Below, piece after piece: positions 31,101 through 41,340 of a DNA stretch of 64,000 nt (the stretch's first letter is position 1; each line of letters opens with the position of its first letter). Source of the DNA: Sialis fuliginosa (lineage: Eukaryota > Arthropoda > Insecta > Megaloptera > Sialidae); NCBI GenBank assembly GCA_961205875.1, contig OY540817.1:1054001-1118000 (forward strand). Direction: 5' to 3'. Under the pieces are notes generated by a model. That model was not told the DNA's origin, searched no databases, and saw only the letters and a program-made list of their open reading frames with translations. Both the position numbers and the translations under genes were made by a program.

Positions 31101-33212
31101 AAGGTAAATAACCCTCCGAAAACTACGCTTACAGCATTTTTTGAATTGTGCAAGGTAGATGATTTTGCCAGAACTCTTTTGTATCATGAAGTTCCATCCT
31201 ATTATGTCTGGAATAAGAATAAATTTAACCGAAGAAAACAAGGAAAAAATGTTGAAGGTTATGTTGGCATCAAAAAAGATCATGCTCTTGGCAGAGTTTA
31301 CACGGTGCACCCAAACAATTCTGAATGTTACCATCTTCGTTTGTTGTTGCATGAAGTACGTGGACCGACATCATTTCTAAGTCTCAAAACCGTCAATGGT
31401 GTTGTCCATTCTACTTTTCAGTTAGCCTGTAAAGCACTTGGCTTACTAGAAGATGATATTCAGTGGGACAGAACATTAGAAGAAGCCACTATATCTGAGT
31501 CACCTTTCAAGTTAAGGGAATTATTTGCTATAATGTTGGTCTTCTGTCAAATTTCTGATCCACTTATTTTATGGGAAAAATATAAGGACAGCTTTTCAGA
31601 AGACATACTAAGACGTTTGCAAAATGATATGCCTGACATAAATATCACAGAGAAGGAAGTGATTTATAACAAAACTTTGATTATGTTAGAAGACTTGATA
31701 CTTTCTTTGGGTGGCCAGTACTTAAAAAATTTTGGCTTACCTGAACCTAATCGTTCCAATCAGGTTATAGAAAATAGGGCCTATATCAGAGAGATTAATT
31801 ACGATGTTGACACATTATTAAAAACCGTTGATAATAATGAAACTCGACTCACAGAAGATCAAAGAAATGTTTACTGTAAAATTTTGGACAGTATTAACAA
31901 GAATACCGGAAGTGTATTCTTTTTAGATGCGCCAGGAGGTACGGGCAAAACATACCTAATCAATTTATTGATGGCAAAGGTGAGAAGTGAACGAAAAATC
32001 GCAATCGGAGTCGCTTCATCAGGAATTGCTGCCACATTGTTAGAAGGTGGTAGAACTGCGCATGCAGCGTTCAAATTACCTTTGAACTTGAGTCGTATTG
32101 AAAATGCAGTGTGTAATATTTCCAAGCAAAGTGCCATTGCACAAGTGCTGAAAGATTGCCAACTTATCGTGTGGGATGAGTGTTCGATGTCTCATAAAGC
32201 CGGCATAGAGGCGCTTAGCAGAACACTGAAAGATATTCGGAGCAATAACGAATTGATGGGAGGAATAACGGTTATGTTTGCCGGAGATTTCAGACAAACT
32301 CTACCTGTCATCTCTAGAGGCACTCGTGCTGATGAAATAAACGCCAGTTTAAAAGCATCCTACTTATGGCCCAAAATTGAAAAATTGTCTCTTTCAACAA
32401 ACATGAGAGTTCAAATGAAAGCTGATAGCAATGCAGCTGAATTTGCAGACTTATTGTTGAAAATTGGAGATGGTCGTTTACATGAAACTTACGGTAAAAT
32501 CAATATCCCTGAAAACTTATGTACAATTGTAAGTTCTATTGAATGTCTAATATCTGAAATCTATCCAGATATCAGATTTTTAAATGACAAACCAATATCT
32601 TGGCTTCGTGAAAGAGCTATTTTAACACCAAAGAATGATACAGCAGCAGAAATAAATGACATGTTATTAAAAAGATTCGATGCTCAAGAAATGGTGTATA
32701 ACTCAATTGATACGGTGGTGAACAACGACGAGATAGTAAACTATCCCGTTGAATTTCTCAACACGTTAAATCCACCTGGAATGCCTGCTCACCGTCTGAC
32801 TTTAAAAGTTGGTACACCGGTAATGTTATTGAGAAATTTAAATCCGCCAAAACTTTGCAACGGTACAAGACTTCAAGTAAAAGCTCTCCGACAAAATGTA
32901 ATCGAGGCTACAATTTTCACCGGTTGTGCAGAAGGTGAAACTGTTTTTATACCACGGATCCCTATTGTGCCTTCCGATTATATTTTTGAATTTAAAAGGT
33001 TGCAATACCCTCTTAAATTATGTTTTGCAATGACCATCAATAAATCCCAGGGTCAATCTTTACAAATGGCTGGCATTGATGTAAGACAGGATTGTTTCTC
33101 GCACGGACAATTTTATGTAGCATGCTCGAGGGTCAGTAAACCAAGTAATCTTGTGATATTAGCACCGGAAGGTAAAACTGCAAATGTAGTATATCATGAA
33201 GCACTTGGCTAA
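28200..33212 (+). CDS. Helitron protein: OTU, Rep (HUH) and PIF1 helicase, intact (1,670 aa)
   Basis: I start at ATG 28200; the frame is open from TTG 28185. Residues 1-160 look like an OTU cysteine protease: D23-G-S-C26 and a late G-H-F-D near 137. Four 15-residue units follow (about 216-268, K-Y-T-K-N-N-P-Q-V-N-R-D-A-V). Then comes the Helitron-like N domain (about 500-560), R-P-D-L-F-I-T-F-T-C-N-P, the HUH motif P-H-V-H-I-L-L-W near 750 and the two-tyrosine motif Y-I-C-K-Y near 890, which nick and join DNA in rolling-circle transposition. The SF1B helicase has Walker A G-G-T-G-K-T near 1245, Walker B V-W-D-E-C, G-D-F-R-Q-T-L-P, T-I-N-K-S-Q-G-Q and V-A-C-S-R-V. No stop or frame break interrupts any motif, so the copy may be recent or active. 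The OTU's role is unknown. Confidence 0.95.
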   Translation: MAIELITINGVPSPHQVVEMPGDGSCMFYSLSYLIHGNILQAYEIRYSIVSHVNNNWERFKMYTDDGSGNNYVTKEHYSDDMLKTTTFGTSSELIACTEIFAYRFDVYRDRHLYYNFGEDNNPVKKLRFSGSLNSGHFDVYEPLHPFMQENSNPFLQEDPKLMMMPVVYLNKITVDVEEKKNEKRNLPTKRRAIFSQTSRKKQLKDAQVKFTSKNPQAHRDAVDKYTKNNPQVNRDAVDKYTKNNPQVNRDAVDKYTKNNPQVNRDAVVRYDPSHEKRAERRKRAWTQKANSGFDYNADVTYELDKTVQLGSMSVVCKWCKALKWKDETPGMCCCNGKIDLPSFEELPEPLNSLVFGELPESEHFLNLIRKYNSSFQMTSFGAKRIIEGNYMPTFKVQGQVYHLVGSLLPALHEEPKFLQIYFVGDDDRETSIRCANFNDVRPVLISQLQMMLHSCNNYVKDLKSAIESVPKDDKQFQVIIHADRKPPGAHRGRFNEPAANEVAILIVGQTFEKRDIVLHSRDNSLQKINEIHRSYDALQYPLMFCRGEDGYSISVSQVDVITKQPLPKNVSAANFYSFRIMVREGQRNHLLWYRSLFNQFVVDMYAKIETERLNFIRYNQMKLRAENYIHLQDAVKKTDANVTELGQVVILPSSFTGGPRYMHERTQDAMTYVRHYGRPDLFITFTCNPKWSDIIDALLPGQKSHDRPDIVCRVFHLKIKTFINILTKGQLFGSTRCYMYSVEWQKRGLPHVHILLWLYDRITPNKIDDVISAEIPSPDEDPILHDIIKNNMIHGPCGNINLNSPCMSKEKKCSKRFPKPLISETQTGDDGYPKYQRRSPADGGFTVKFNRSSGIVELDNRWVVPYNPVLSRIFNSHVNVEYCNSVKSIKYICKYVNKGSDQATFALENDIDEVKIFQTGRYISSSEAIWRMFSFSIHERFPSIIHLSVHLENGQRIYFTANNLVEKVNNPPKTTLTAFFELCKVDDFARTLLYHEVPSYYVWNKNKFNRRKQGKNVEGYVGIKKDHALGRVYTVHPNNSECYHLRLLLHEVRGPTSFLSLKTVNGVVHSTFQLACKALGLLEDDIQWDRTLEEATISESPFKLRELFAIMLVFCQISDPLILWEKYKDSFSEDILRRLQNDMPDINITEKEVIYNKTLIMLEDLILSLGGQYLKNFGLPEPNRSNQVIENRAYIREINYDVDTLLKTVDNNETRLTEDQRNVYCKILDSINKNTGSVFFLDAPGGTGKTYLINLLMAKVRSERKIAIGVASSGIAATLLEGGRTAHAAFKLPLNLSRIENAVCNISKQSAIAQVLKDCQLIVWDECSMSHKAGIEALSRTLKDIRSNNELMGGITVMFAGDFRQTLPVISRGTRADEINASLKASYLWPKIEKLSLSTNMRVQMKADSNAAEFADLLLKIGDGRLHETYGKINIPENLCTIVSSIECLISEIYPDIRFLNDKPISWLRERAILTPKNDTAAEINDMLLKRFDAQEMVYNSIDTVVNNDEIVNYPVEFLNTLNPPGMPAHRLTLKVGTPVMLLRNLNPPKLCNGTRLQVKALRQNVIEATIFTGCAEGETVFIPRIPIVPSDYIFEFKRLQYPLKLCFAMTINKSQGQSLQMAGIDVRQDCFSHGQFYVACSRVSKPSNLVILAPEGKTANVVYHEALG
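28845..29005 (+). repeat. 45-bp in-frame tandem repeat in the Helitron gene
   Basis: About three and a half copies of a 45-bp unit (starting GATGCAGTTGATAAATACAC) encoding fifteen residues. The central copies are virtually identical in DNA, which points to recent expansion. Mirror ORFs on the minus strand here are shadows. Confidence 0.9.
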
Positions 33213-34614
33213 TTAACAACTTATAAAATTTTTATTATGAAAGAAAGCAAACAGAAATTTACAATTTATAATTATTACTTTATATTTAATATTATTTATG
33301 CTATATTTGTACTACAAAATGAATGTAGGTTTTATTTTATTAAATCAGAAGACGTGCTCGATATTTATAAAGAATTTGTTCTAGATCAAAATCAATATGT
33401 GATGTAATATTCCAGTGCAATTGACAACTGTTATGTTGTCTATTGATTTTATAGCAATTTAGTATCTACACAGACAGACAAAATTTATAGACAGCATAAT
33501 GGTATAGTACTCTGTAAATTATGATTTAGATCGAATTTTTTATGAAACAAGATTTTGTAAATTCAAATCGAGATTATGTATTATATCTGAAACTTTGAAT
33601 GTAATTAAGTGTATTTTTTTGCCCCTATATGGTAATAATATTACATATAAAGTCAAGTGACCAAACACAATGATTTTTTAGAATCATTACAGTACATACA
33701 ATAAGTACTGATCATAGAAACTGTAAAACTGAAAAATAATTTTTGAACTTTTTTTTATATTACAGGTGTATATTTTTGTCTTACTAAAATAAACATAACA
33801 TAACTATGTATTTTTACCATCATTTGAAATACCTAATATTTTGTCAGAACTATATTTATTATTCTGTGGTCAGAATCCCGTTCGCTTATATACGATGTGA
33901 AATCGACTTGTAAATAATAGAACATTACGCCTTTCGCAGTTTTTATAAATACAACAAAAAAATTGAGTTTCTATGGTTGCTACTCTGTATTACTGATTTT
34001 GAAGGCTATGTAGGTATTTAATAATGAATTTTGTACAGATTTGAAAAAAATATATAAGTTTTGATAAAATGTACCGCTATCGCCTTCAAAAATATAATAG
34101 CACTTTAATTGTCTTTAACTGCATATTTATATGCAGTAGCATTTTATATGCATATTTATATAATTCTTATCAATGTTAAGAATATATTAATCATTGACAA
34201 TTTCAATATTAAAAAATTTCGTTAACTGCATGTGTAATCAATCTATGTATATCTTGTACAAATGTACAAACATGCAGTCGTATCATAATAAATTAGGATA
34301 TTATTGATACTTTTAATTAACATATCTATATGTATTAACCAATGAAAATTTTAATATTGTTTTTCTTTACAACATATTGTGCATTATGTATGTCATAAAT
34401 AATTGATTGTGAATTTTATATAATTGATTGTGAAGTTTTCACAATATCAGTATTATTTGCTACATTTATGTAATATATTAAAATAAATAAAAATTCATCT
34501 ATAAGCGAATGCTTATATAAAATACTGGAGATCAAATTATGCAGGTAAATATTTGGATATCTCTTAGTATTTATATTTTTCATATATTAAAATTGTTTTT
34601 TTTAATTATTACAG
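33213..34614. other. AT-rich stretch after the Helitron gene
   Basis: No ORF over 60 codons. No Helitron 3' hairpin or CTAG end was found here, which matters for where the Helitron stops. A TATATAAAATACTGGAG at about 34513 precedes ATGCAG|GTAAAT at 34537, a possible upstream exon of the next locus, not firmly supported. Confidence 0.45.
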
Positions 34615-35651
34615 AATTAACTTCAATTAAATGAAAACAAGTGAATTAATTCATCAAATTAAACATCAAAACGTATACCAATGTACGCAAGATAGTTGAT
34701 TGGGAAAGACAACAAAAAAAGTATATATTTTTTAATTCATATCAAGTATTTTGTAATACCTAATATTTATATAACAAACTTTTTTTTATTGTACAAGACA
34801 GAAATTGAAACACTTTTTGAATCAATACAATTAAAGGATAATATGCCGGTTGAGTATAATTTGGGCGATTACTGTAAATTGTGGTAATGTATTTCATAAA
34901 TTAATGTATTTATTTTTTATTATAGAATTAATTTCAATTAAATGAAAACAAGTGAATTAATTCATCAAATTAAACATCAAAACGTATACCGATGTACGCA
35001 AGTTAGTTGTTGATTAGGAAAGACGTGTACACATATTTCAACAAAAAAAGTATTTTATTTTTAATTCATATCAAGTATTTTATAATACTTAATATTTATA
35101 TAACAAACTTTTTTTTATTGCACAAGACAGAAATTGAAACACTTTTTTGGAATCAATACAATTAAAGGATAATATGTCGGTTGAGTATAATTTGGGCGAT
35201 TACTGTAAATTGTGGTAATGTATTTCATAAATAATGTATTTCATTTTTTTTTATAAATTTTATACAAAATAATTCATACTGATTTATTTATCCATTTTCA
35301 TATAGTTTTATGGAGTATATACCTATGTGCAATTGAATAGGTAAATTATATATTTTTATTATATTCATATATTTTTAAATCTATATAATATCTTTATTTA
35401 TTCAAATTATAGCCATTATGGGACGAAAAACATAAGTTTTGATCCATGGTATAAAAAGGGGATATACAGGAGAATAAAGAAAATATATAGAACACGAAGA
35501 ATGATAATGAAATATTATATATACCAATGCAGTATTTCCAAAGAATTAAATAAATTGTATGTACATATACTTATCATAAATTTAATATTTGTTTTCATAT
35601 ATATTTTTCAAACTCTTATATAGAAAAGAAGATTCCATCTGCAGGCTCTAA
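34615..35651 (+). pseudogene. Decayed multi-microexon gene with a tandem exon-pair duplication
   Basis: Exon-like blocks with AG/GT borders: A1 34615-34690, B1 34798-34883, A2 34926-35001, B2 35127-35214, C 35306-35340 (35 nt), D 35413-35556, E 35624-35651. A1-B1 and A2-B2 are near-identical copies. A encodes M-K-T-S-E-L-I-H-Q-I-K-H-Q; B ends Y-N-L-G-D-Y-C-K-L-W. C, D and E join in phase (F-Y-G-V-Y-T-Y-V-Q-L-N, then H-Y-G-T-K-N-I-S-F-D-P-W, ending E-D-S-I-C-R-L-stop). A1 lost its donor (GA for GT) and B2 has two extra bases, so neither pair works; B-to-C phase also fails. It has a flavour of aphid microexon effector genes, but without a signal peptide or clear C-x-C pairs I do not assign it. 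Confidence 0.45.
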
Positions 35652-37085
35652 CATACGAAACAAATAAGTTACAAGAGAAAAACTTTACAACTAAATGGAT
35701 ATAGGAAGTGGTTAACAATACTTGTGTAGAACCAAAAACGAAGAACAATTACTTGATAAATTTCAAACAATTCTTTTATAACAAAATTATTTTAAATGTG
35801 TTCAAATTTATTGTTTTTTTTTTTAAAGTGGTATATAATTCAGGTGTTTTCTTTTCAATATTAAAATTTATTTCAATTTTTCTAAAAATTATATAAATGT
35901 AAATTTTATACACATTACAGTTTATTAAAACACAATATTCTGAAACCATACCATTTTAATTTAATTTTTTTTTACAAAAATACAGGGTACTAAATTGTAT
36001 TATGTTTTCTATGGATATGATCTGTGTAGGAAATAAATTGCTAACATCCAAAGAAAACATAATACATCAATCGCACTGGAAATATTATTTATTGTAAAAT
36101 AATACTTTGTTGATTAATTTTAATAATTTAATGTTTAATCGTAAATAATAATAATAATTGTTGAAAGTCATCATATGTTCCAAAAAGTTAGTGTCATTAA
36201 ATATACCTATGTATGAAAAAATAGTACATATTTCAAAAATACAATTTAAAATTTCATGAAATGATATGCCCATTGGTATTCTGTCTGGCGTGACAATATT
36301 CGTTACATTTTATAATAAAAATAAATCGAAGAAGATTTTTTTAAACAAATTAATGGCTTCAAGTTTCGACGTATTATATACAATATATTCTGGTTATACA
36401 ATACAGAACATCATCAGTCAAGATTATGGTACTGAATTTGTTTTTCAAGTGATCAAACATAGACTAAACTTTATTGAGAAAGCAAATGTATACAACGTTT
36501 GATGTGTTAATAAGTTTTATGTTATTTAATAAGACTTTGTAAAAAGCAAGCAACAAGTTTCATCGCTTTATTTCAAGTTTTCAGAAAATTTATGAAAAAA
36601 TGGCTGGAAATAAACATGCATTCTATTAATTATATTATGCGAAATACATTCAAGTGATTTATTTATTCACATATAAACTTTTTGAACAGTTTTATTGTTG
36701 TACTTTTATACACAACAAATTGTTCAAATAATGACGCCTGCTATATTAATTCTTGCGAGCCAATTCCAAATACCAATTGACTATCTGTTACATGTAATTT
36801 TAAACTGTATTTGTCGATGTGTACAATCTGCATTTCTTTTGTGAAAATAAATTTAACAACTTTTTTGAACAAATGATACAAAAACAAACAATATGTATTT
36901 TAAAATTCATTTATTAAATAATTTAGCACAAACAAATAGCTAAATATAAATAAACAATTTTTATAATTATGTAAATTTTTTAATGTTAATTTATTTTAAA
37001 TACAATATTTTATTACAATTTTCTTTATTATTAATTTTATAATTTTTATTTTGTATAGAGTACATTTACACGATCGCGGCGAAGA
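35652..37085. other. No assignable gene
   Basis: ORF 36266-36502 (78 codons, L-N-K-L-M-A-S-S-F-D-V-L-Y) has plausible composition but no splice context or family match. The rest is AT-rich and featureless. Confidence 0.4.
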
Positions 37086-37086
37086 A

Positions 37087-37112
37087 GGGGGTGGGGGGGG
37101 GGGGGGGGGGGG
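37087..37112 (+). repeat. Poly(G) tract: five G, T, twenty G
   Basis: A 26-base run of G with a single T in a genome that is mostly A and T. It could form a G-quadruplex, or be an assembly or sequencing artefact. Confidence 0.9.
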
Positions 37113-38287
37113 CAAAAGAATGATTTCAGAACGCATCTAAAATTTCAAATATGTAATTGTAATTGTTGAATTTTTACACACGTATAAGTTAGGTTAGAAC
37201 ATGTATTATAAATATTGTACAAATGGAAAATGTAATACACGGTTCAATGTTCATTTTTAAAATGTTTTAATAAAAAGCCAAAATAAGAAATGTATAAAGT
37301 ATTACACAGAGCTTCAGATAATACCTACTCTGTTTTGAAATGTGTTACGGTAATTTGGAAATTATATAGCAATCGATTAATGACAAATAAATTTAGATAC
37401 ATTATACCTACTTATTCGAATAAATTCTATTATTGTAAACTTTTATTATAGATTTCATCTGATGCCACATAACGTTTAAAAAAATGTATGTAGTTCATGT
37501 ACATTTAAAAAAAATCAAGTACATCTTCAGTGATTCGACAATCTACTATAAATTTTGAGACTAATATTCTGATGAGTTTATAATAAAATTTGCGTTGTAC
37601 GATTAAAAAAATCGCACATCTGATATTCCAAAACCGTGTCAAGATATATTTTCAAAGAGAAAAATTTCTTCTGATTCATCTCTATGTAAAACATATTTGC
37701 CTGAAATATATTTTAAAGTAAGTAACTGTGCACTCTGTACCTACCTATATAATTAAATTTAAATAATTTATTGTTATATTATTGCTAAATTAGCTACGTA
37801 GGTGTATCAAATGCTATGTTTTTATCTCGTAAATGAAAATTATGTCCCATTTATCAGATTTATCTAGACAATGTAAAATATATGCAAGGAACAGCGAATA
37901 CAGTGACATTTCAGTGGATATGCTGATTGTAGATAATTCCTTTGCAACTGATAGCTGTCAAACACCTCGAGCGTACTATTATTATTTCATGGTACAAGTA
38001 TCAAAGTATTTATGTCGCAATTCTTTTTGGTGTAAACAGTATATTATGCTATTTAGTGTCAGACGTTAGACATAAATGTTGTGATATAAGTATCCTGGTG
38101 TAAACAAGGCTTAAGACACACCAATATAGTAAATATTTCATTTAATTAAAATAACAACTGTTTTTCTAATCTCTACGATCGTATTACATTTACAATAAAA
38201 ATTGACTACCTGAAATAAATTTTAAGAAAAAAATTATTAACAATGTTTTATAATGTAAAAAAATAAATTTATTAAAAAAAAACAAAA
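37113..38287. other. No firm gene
   Basis: ORF 37833-38069 (M-K-I-M-S-H-L-S-D-L-S-R-Q-C-K-I-Y) contains several cysteines and ends Y-I-M-L-F-S-V-R-R, but there are no recognisable exon neighbours. Remaining DNA is AT-rich. Confidence 0.4.
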
Positions 38288-39091
38288 TTAATAAAATGTC
38301 ATGTTGTACACATGCCCTCCTCCTCTGTTTCCTCGGTTTCCTCCGTAACCTCTATTTTTCGTATTTCCACGCTTACCGCGAGGCCCTTTGAAATTTATTT
38401 TTTTGTTTTTTATTTTTTTCATGGCCTCGCGGTAAGCCGCCCAATAAATTTTGTTTTGTTGTTTTCTGTAAAATAAAAAATTATAGATGAAATGAATGAA
38501 TGGCTTTTAATACAATTTAAATAATTATATATTTTTTATATGTTTAATTATATACTCACTTGGTGTTTTCAATGGGTTTTTCTCTGAAAAAAAAAAAAAA
38601 TTATTTATACAATATTTATTTATTCAGGGTTTTTGCTACGTCAATACAAATAATTAATGAAAATTAGAACGGGCCATTTGGAAATAATTTAGGTCATTTT
38701 AGTAAATTTTTGTGGTACTTTGTGAAGATCCTACCAAAAATATGACTGCATTTTAATATTTGAAAAAGTATATTATTGTAAAAAAATTGATTCTTTAAAA
38801 ATAATTTTAAAAACCTAGCAGAAATGATTTAAAAAAAAATGCTCTTTTTTATAAATATTTTAAAATATTTGTATAGCCGTATCAAATACCCTGTATATAA
38901 AAACAATACCCTAATATTATAAAATATACTTACAGCTCTCCTTTTTTTGGAGGCTCCTCTTTTGGAGTATCCTCGATCATTTCGCCTTTTTGAATTCTGG
39001 AAAGTATATATTTTAAAAAAAAAACCTATTTGTATAATATAAATACTCGTGAATATAAAAAAAATACTTACACATCCTTTTCAATATCCAT
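38288..39091 (-). CDS. Four-exon RG-rich small protein (94 aa), apparently intact
   Basis: Minus-strand exons 39091-39072 (20 nt), 38996-38934 (63), 38583-38560 (24) and 38465-38288 (178) are each bounded by AG and GT (GTAAGT, GTAAGT, GTGAGT). All introns are phase 2 and the frame stays open to TAA at 38288. The protein starts M-D-I-E-K-D-V, has an acidic and lysine-proline part (E-D-T-P-K-E-E-P-P-K-K-G), then K-I-Y-W-A-A-Y-R-E-A-M-K-K, and ends in a basic R-G/G-N tail (K-G-P-R-G-K-R-G-N, Y-G-G-N-R-G-N-R-G-G-G) and N-M-T-F-Y. RG tails often bind RNA or are arginine-methylated, so nucleic-acid binding is a guess. No signal peptide or membrane segment. Related loci lie at 14.2 and 1.8 kb. Intact phases and all consensus splice sites argue for a real gene; no ORF finder would list it. 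Confidence 0.65.
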
Positions 39092-39517
39092 TTTTTTTTA
39101 TACTAAAATCACTTTCAATTTTTTTATATCAACAAATTTCTTTTGTTCTATTTTATAAAGAAAAACAAACTAGATTATTTTATTTGAAATTGTCAATTCA
39201 ATTTTCAAACATAAATAAGATTCATATCTTCAATGTTCTGTGGTGTTGCCACTAATTATTTTACTAAAATATCTTCTGATCACATGAAAATATAATATTA
39301 ACTATGGTTAAAAATAAATTTATTTTATTATAATTCGAATAATTTTTCAGTAAATTTCTTTGTCAGCAATTTATAAATTGTCATTTCTTTTCAATGTTTG
39401 GATCAAGTAATCATGTTTACTAAATTAATTCAATTACTGACAAAACTGATGACATAAATAGACAACGAAGTAAGTCCAGAGAAAAAAATTTAAATACCAA
39501 TAAGAGACATAGTTGAA

Positions 39518-40175
39518 ATGCAGATTCACGACAAAATTAATGAGCTATTTAAATTTAAAGAAAAAACGGCGACTTATTTACAGCATCAAAAGAATATTCT
39601 CTGGCACATTGCGTTGCAGAAGATTTTCGGATGAGTGCTGGAATTGCAGTTACATTCAGATAAAATATTTAAATAGTCCAGGCATATGGAGTGTGTTTTT
39701 CATTAGAAAAATATGCACCCTCCTTTGAAATGTATTTTTTTCTAACTCTTCCACTATAAAAAATTTTCTGACAACTGAACTTCAAATTAAATAAATAATA
39801 AAATACATAAATAACTATAGACAGATTCTAGGTAACACAATTTAAACAGGCACCCAAATTTACGTTTTGTGGTCTTACGTACCTTGGTAGTAATTACTAA
39901 TAATTAATTTTGTTATTTTAGAAAAACATTCCATCGAGTTGAAGAGCTCTTGTCTCAGTATAAAAAAAGGGAAAATTGCAGTGTTGAACGATTCTAATAG
40001 ATTTATCTATTACTTAGTAACAAAAAAATACAGTTACGAAAAACCAACTTATCGCTCTTTAGAAAGATCTCTACGTGAAATGAAATCGTATTGTGTTGAT
40101 AACAATGTAAAAAAGTTAGCAATGCCTAAAATTGGATGTGGACTAGATTTACTAGAATGGAATAGTGTTTTGTAA
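39518..40175 (+). pseudogene. OARD1/TARG1-like macro-domain ADP-ribose glycohydrolase, broken
   Basis: Exon 1 (39518-39659) carries G-D-L-F-T-A-S-K and [18 protein letters not shown], the ADP-ribose-binding start of OARD1-type macro domains. Exon 2 (39922-40175) carries V-E-E-L-L-S-Q-Y-K-K, then F-I-Y-Y-L-V-T-K-K, E-K-P-T-Y-R-S-L and M-P-K-I-G-C-G-L-D-L-L-E-W. The family removes ADP-ribose from acidic residues; the conserved lysine and aspartate (K..., G-C-G-L-D) are partly present. Lesions: the intron donor is AT where GT is needed (39660), one base is out in the A(7) run near 39966, and the NGDLF frame lacks an in-frame ATG. The last 20 or so residues of the domain are absent or on an unseen exon. 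The retained intron shows it was copied or moved as DNA and not as a processed mRNA. Confidence 0.75.
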
Positions 40176-41340
40176 TATGGAAATTGAAATTGTTGTTTAT
40201 AATAATAATAATATTCATACACACTTTTGCAATTTATGTATCAACTCAAAATCATTATCAATTTCGATACTATTTTAATATATATAGTTTGAAAAATTAT
40301 TGGTTTGAAACTTGAATGAAGCGTCACCCACGTCACCTGTTTGTAATTTTGTATGTCTGAAAATGTTTGTGTTTTGAAAATTGTGAAAATTATCACATAA
40401 TTATCGTCAGACAGGTTATGATATACTTTTGATTTGAAACCATTATTTTAGGGAATTGTTTGGTGAATTTTAAATGTAATTGTTATTTCGTATTAAAATT
40501 TAAAGTGTTTCAAAACAGCTGTTAATATAATGATGGAATGAATTAAAATTATTGACATTCGATTATATATGAATTTATGTATTATGGTATGTATTATTTG
40601 ATTTTTTAATTATACATTTATTAAAAATTGTTAAATGTAATATAACATGATATTTTTTGCTTTTTTTTAGATTTATTATGTTTTATCTTAAAGAAAAACT
40701 GAAAATAATAATTCTATATTATAGCTGTAGGACAGGTCTGTGTAATTTATTAATTTGAAATAGAAACAGAAGATATCGGATGGCATTTCATCAAACCATT
40801 CAATCCACAAATAAGATTTTAAGGTTGATAATTATTGAAAATCGTTTATAAAGGTATTTGTATGTTTGTTATTTGTATTTGTATTATTTTTTTATTTGTA
40901 TTTGTATTATTTCGACCTATTCGTTAAGTCTTTCTTTAAGTTTCAGCAATGGAAATCCAAGTAGAGACAGTAAAACCTCTATAATTCAAAATAAAGAGGT
41001 TTCTCGACTTGAAGAGAGTTTCATGTTATAGAGGCTACAGTTGCTAACATTAAGTTCTTGAGAAACCATGATACAACTATATAACTAGAGAAACCATATT
41101 TACACTCTGTTTCATTTAATTTTGCAGTGGTTGACGGGGTTTTGACAGTACGAATCGTGCATCGTTCTAATGTAATGTTTTTTTTTTTTCAATTCAAATA
41201 ATTAGGTGTGTATTTTATTTTAAAATAAAATTTTGAAAATAGTCAACTTGGAAATTACTTGATACCAATATAGGAATAATTGAACTGAAAAAAATATTGC
41301 GGAATCTCTACTTTACAGATTAAATGTATATACCCGGGTA
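40176..41340. other. AT-rich, possible last exon of the macro-domain gene not confirmed
   Basis: TTTTTTTAG at 40664-40671 precedes ATTTATTATGTTTTATC TTAA, which could encode a short C-terminal tail, but no linking exon was found. A degenerate inverted pair around 40975-41060 (CTCTATAATTCAAAATAAAG, AGAGGTTTCTCGACTTGAAG) suggests another Tigger-like relic. Confidence 0.35.

Noticed and set aside
34615..35651. Assignment of the microexon locus to the aphid bicycle effector family
   Set aside because: No signal-peptide exon and no paired C-x-C motifs; exon style alone is not enough.
36266..36502. 78-codon ORF as a gene
   Set aside because: No splice context, start context or recognisable motif; kept only as a remark in the region entry.
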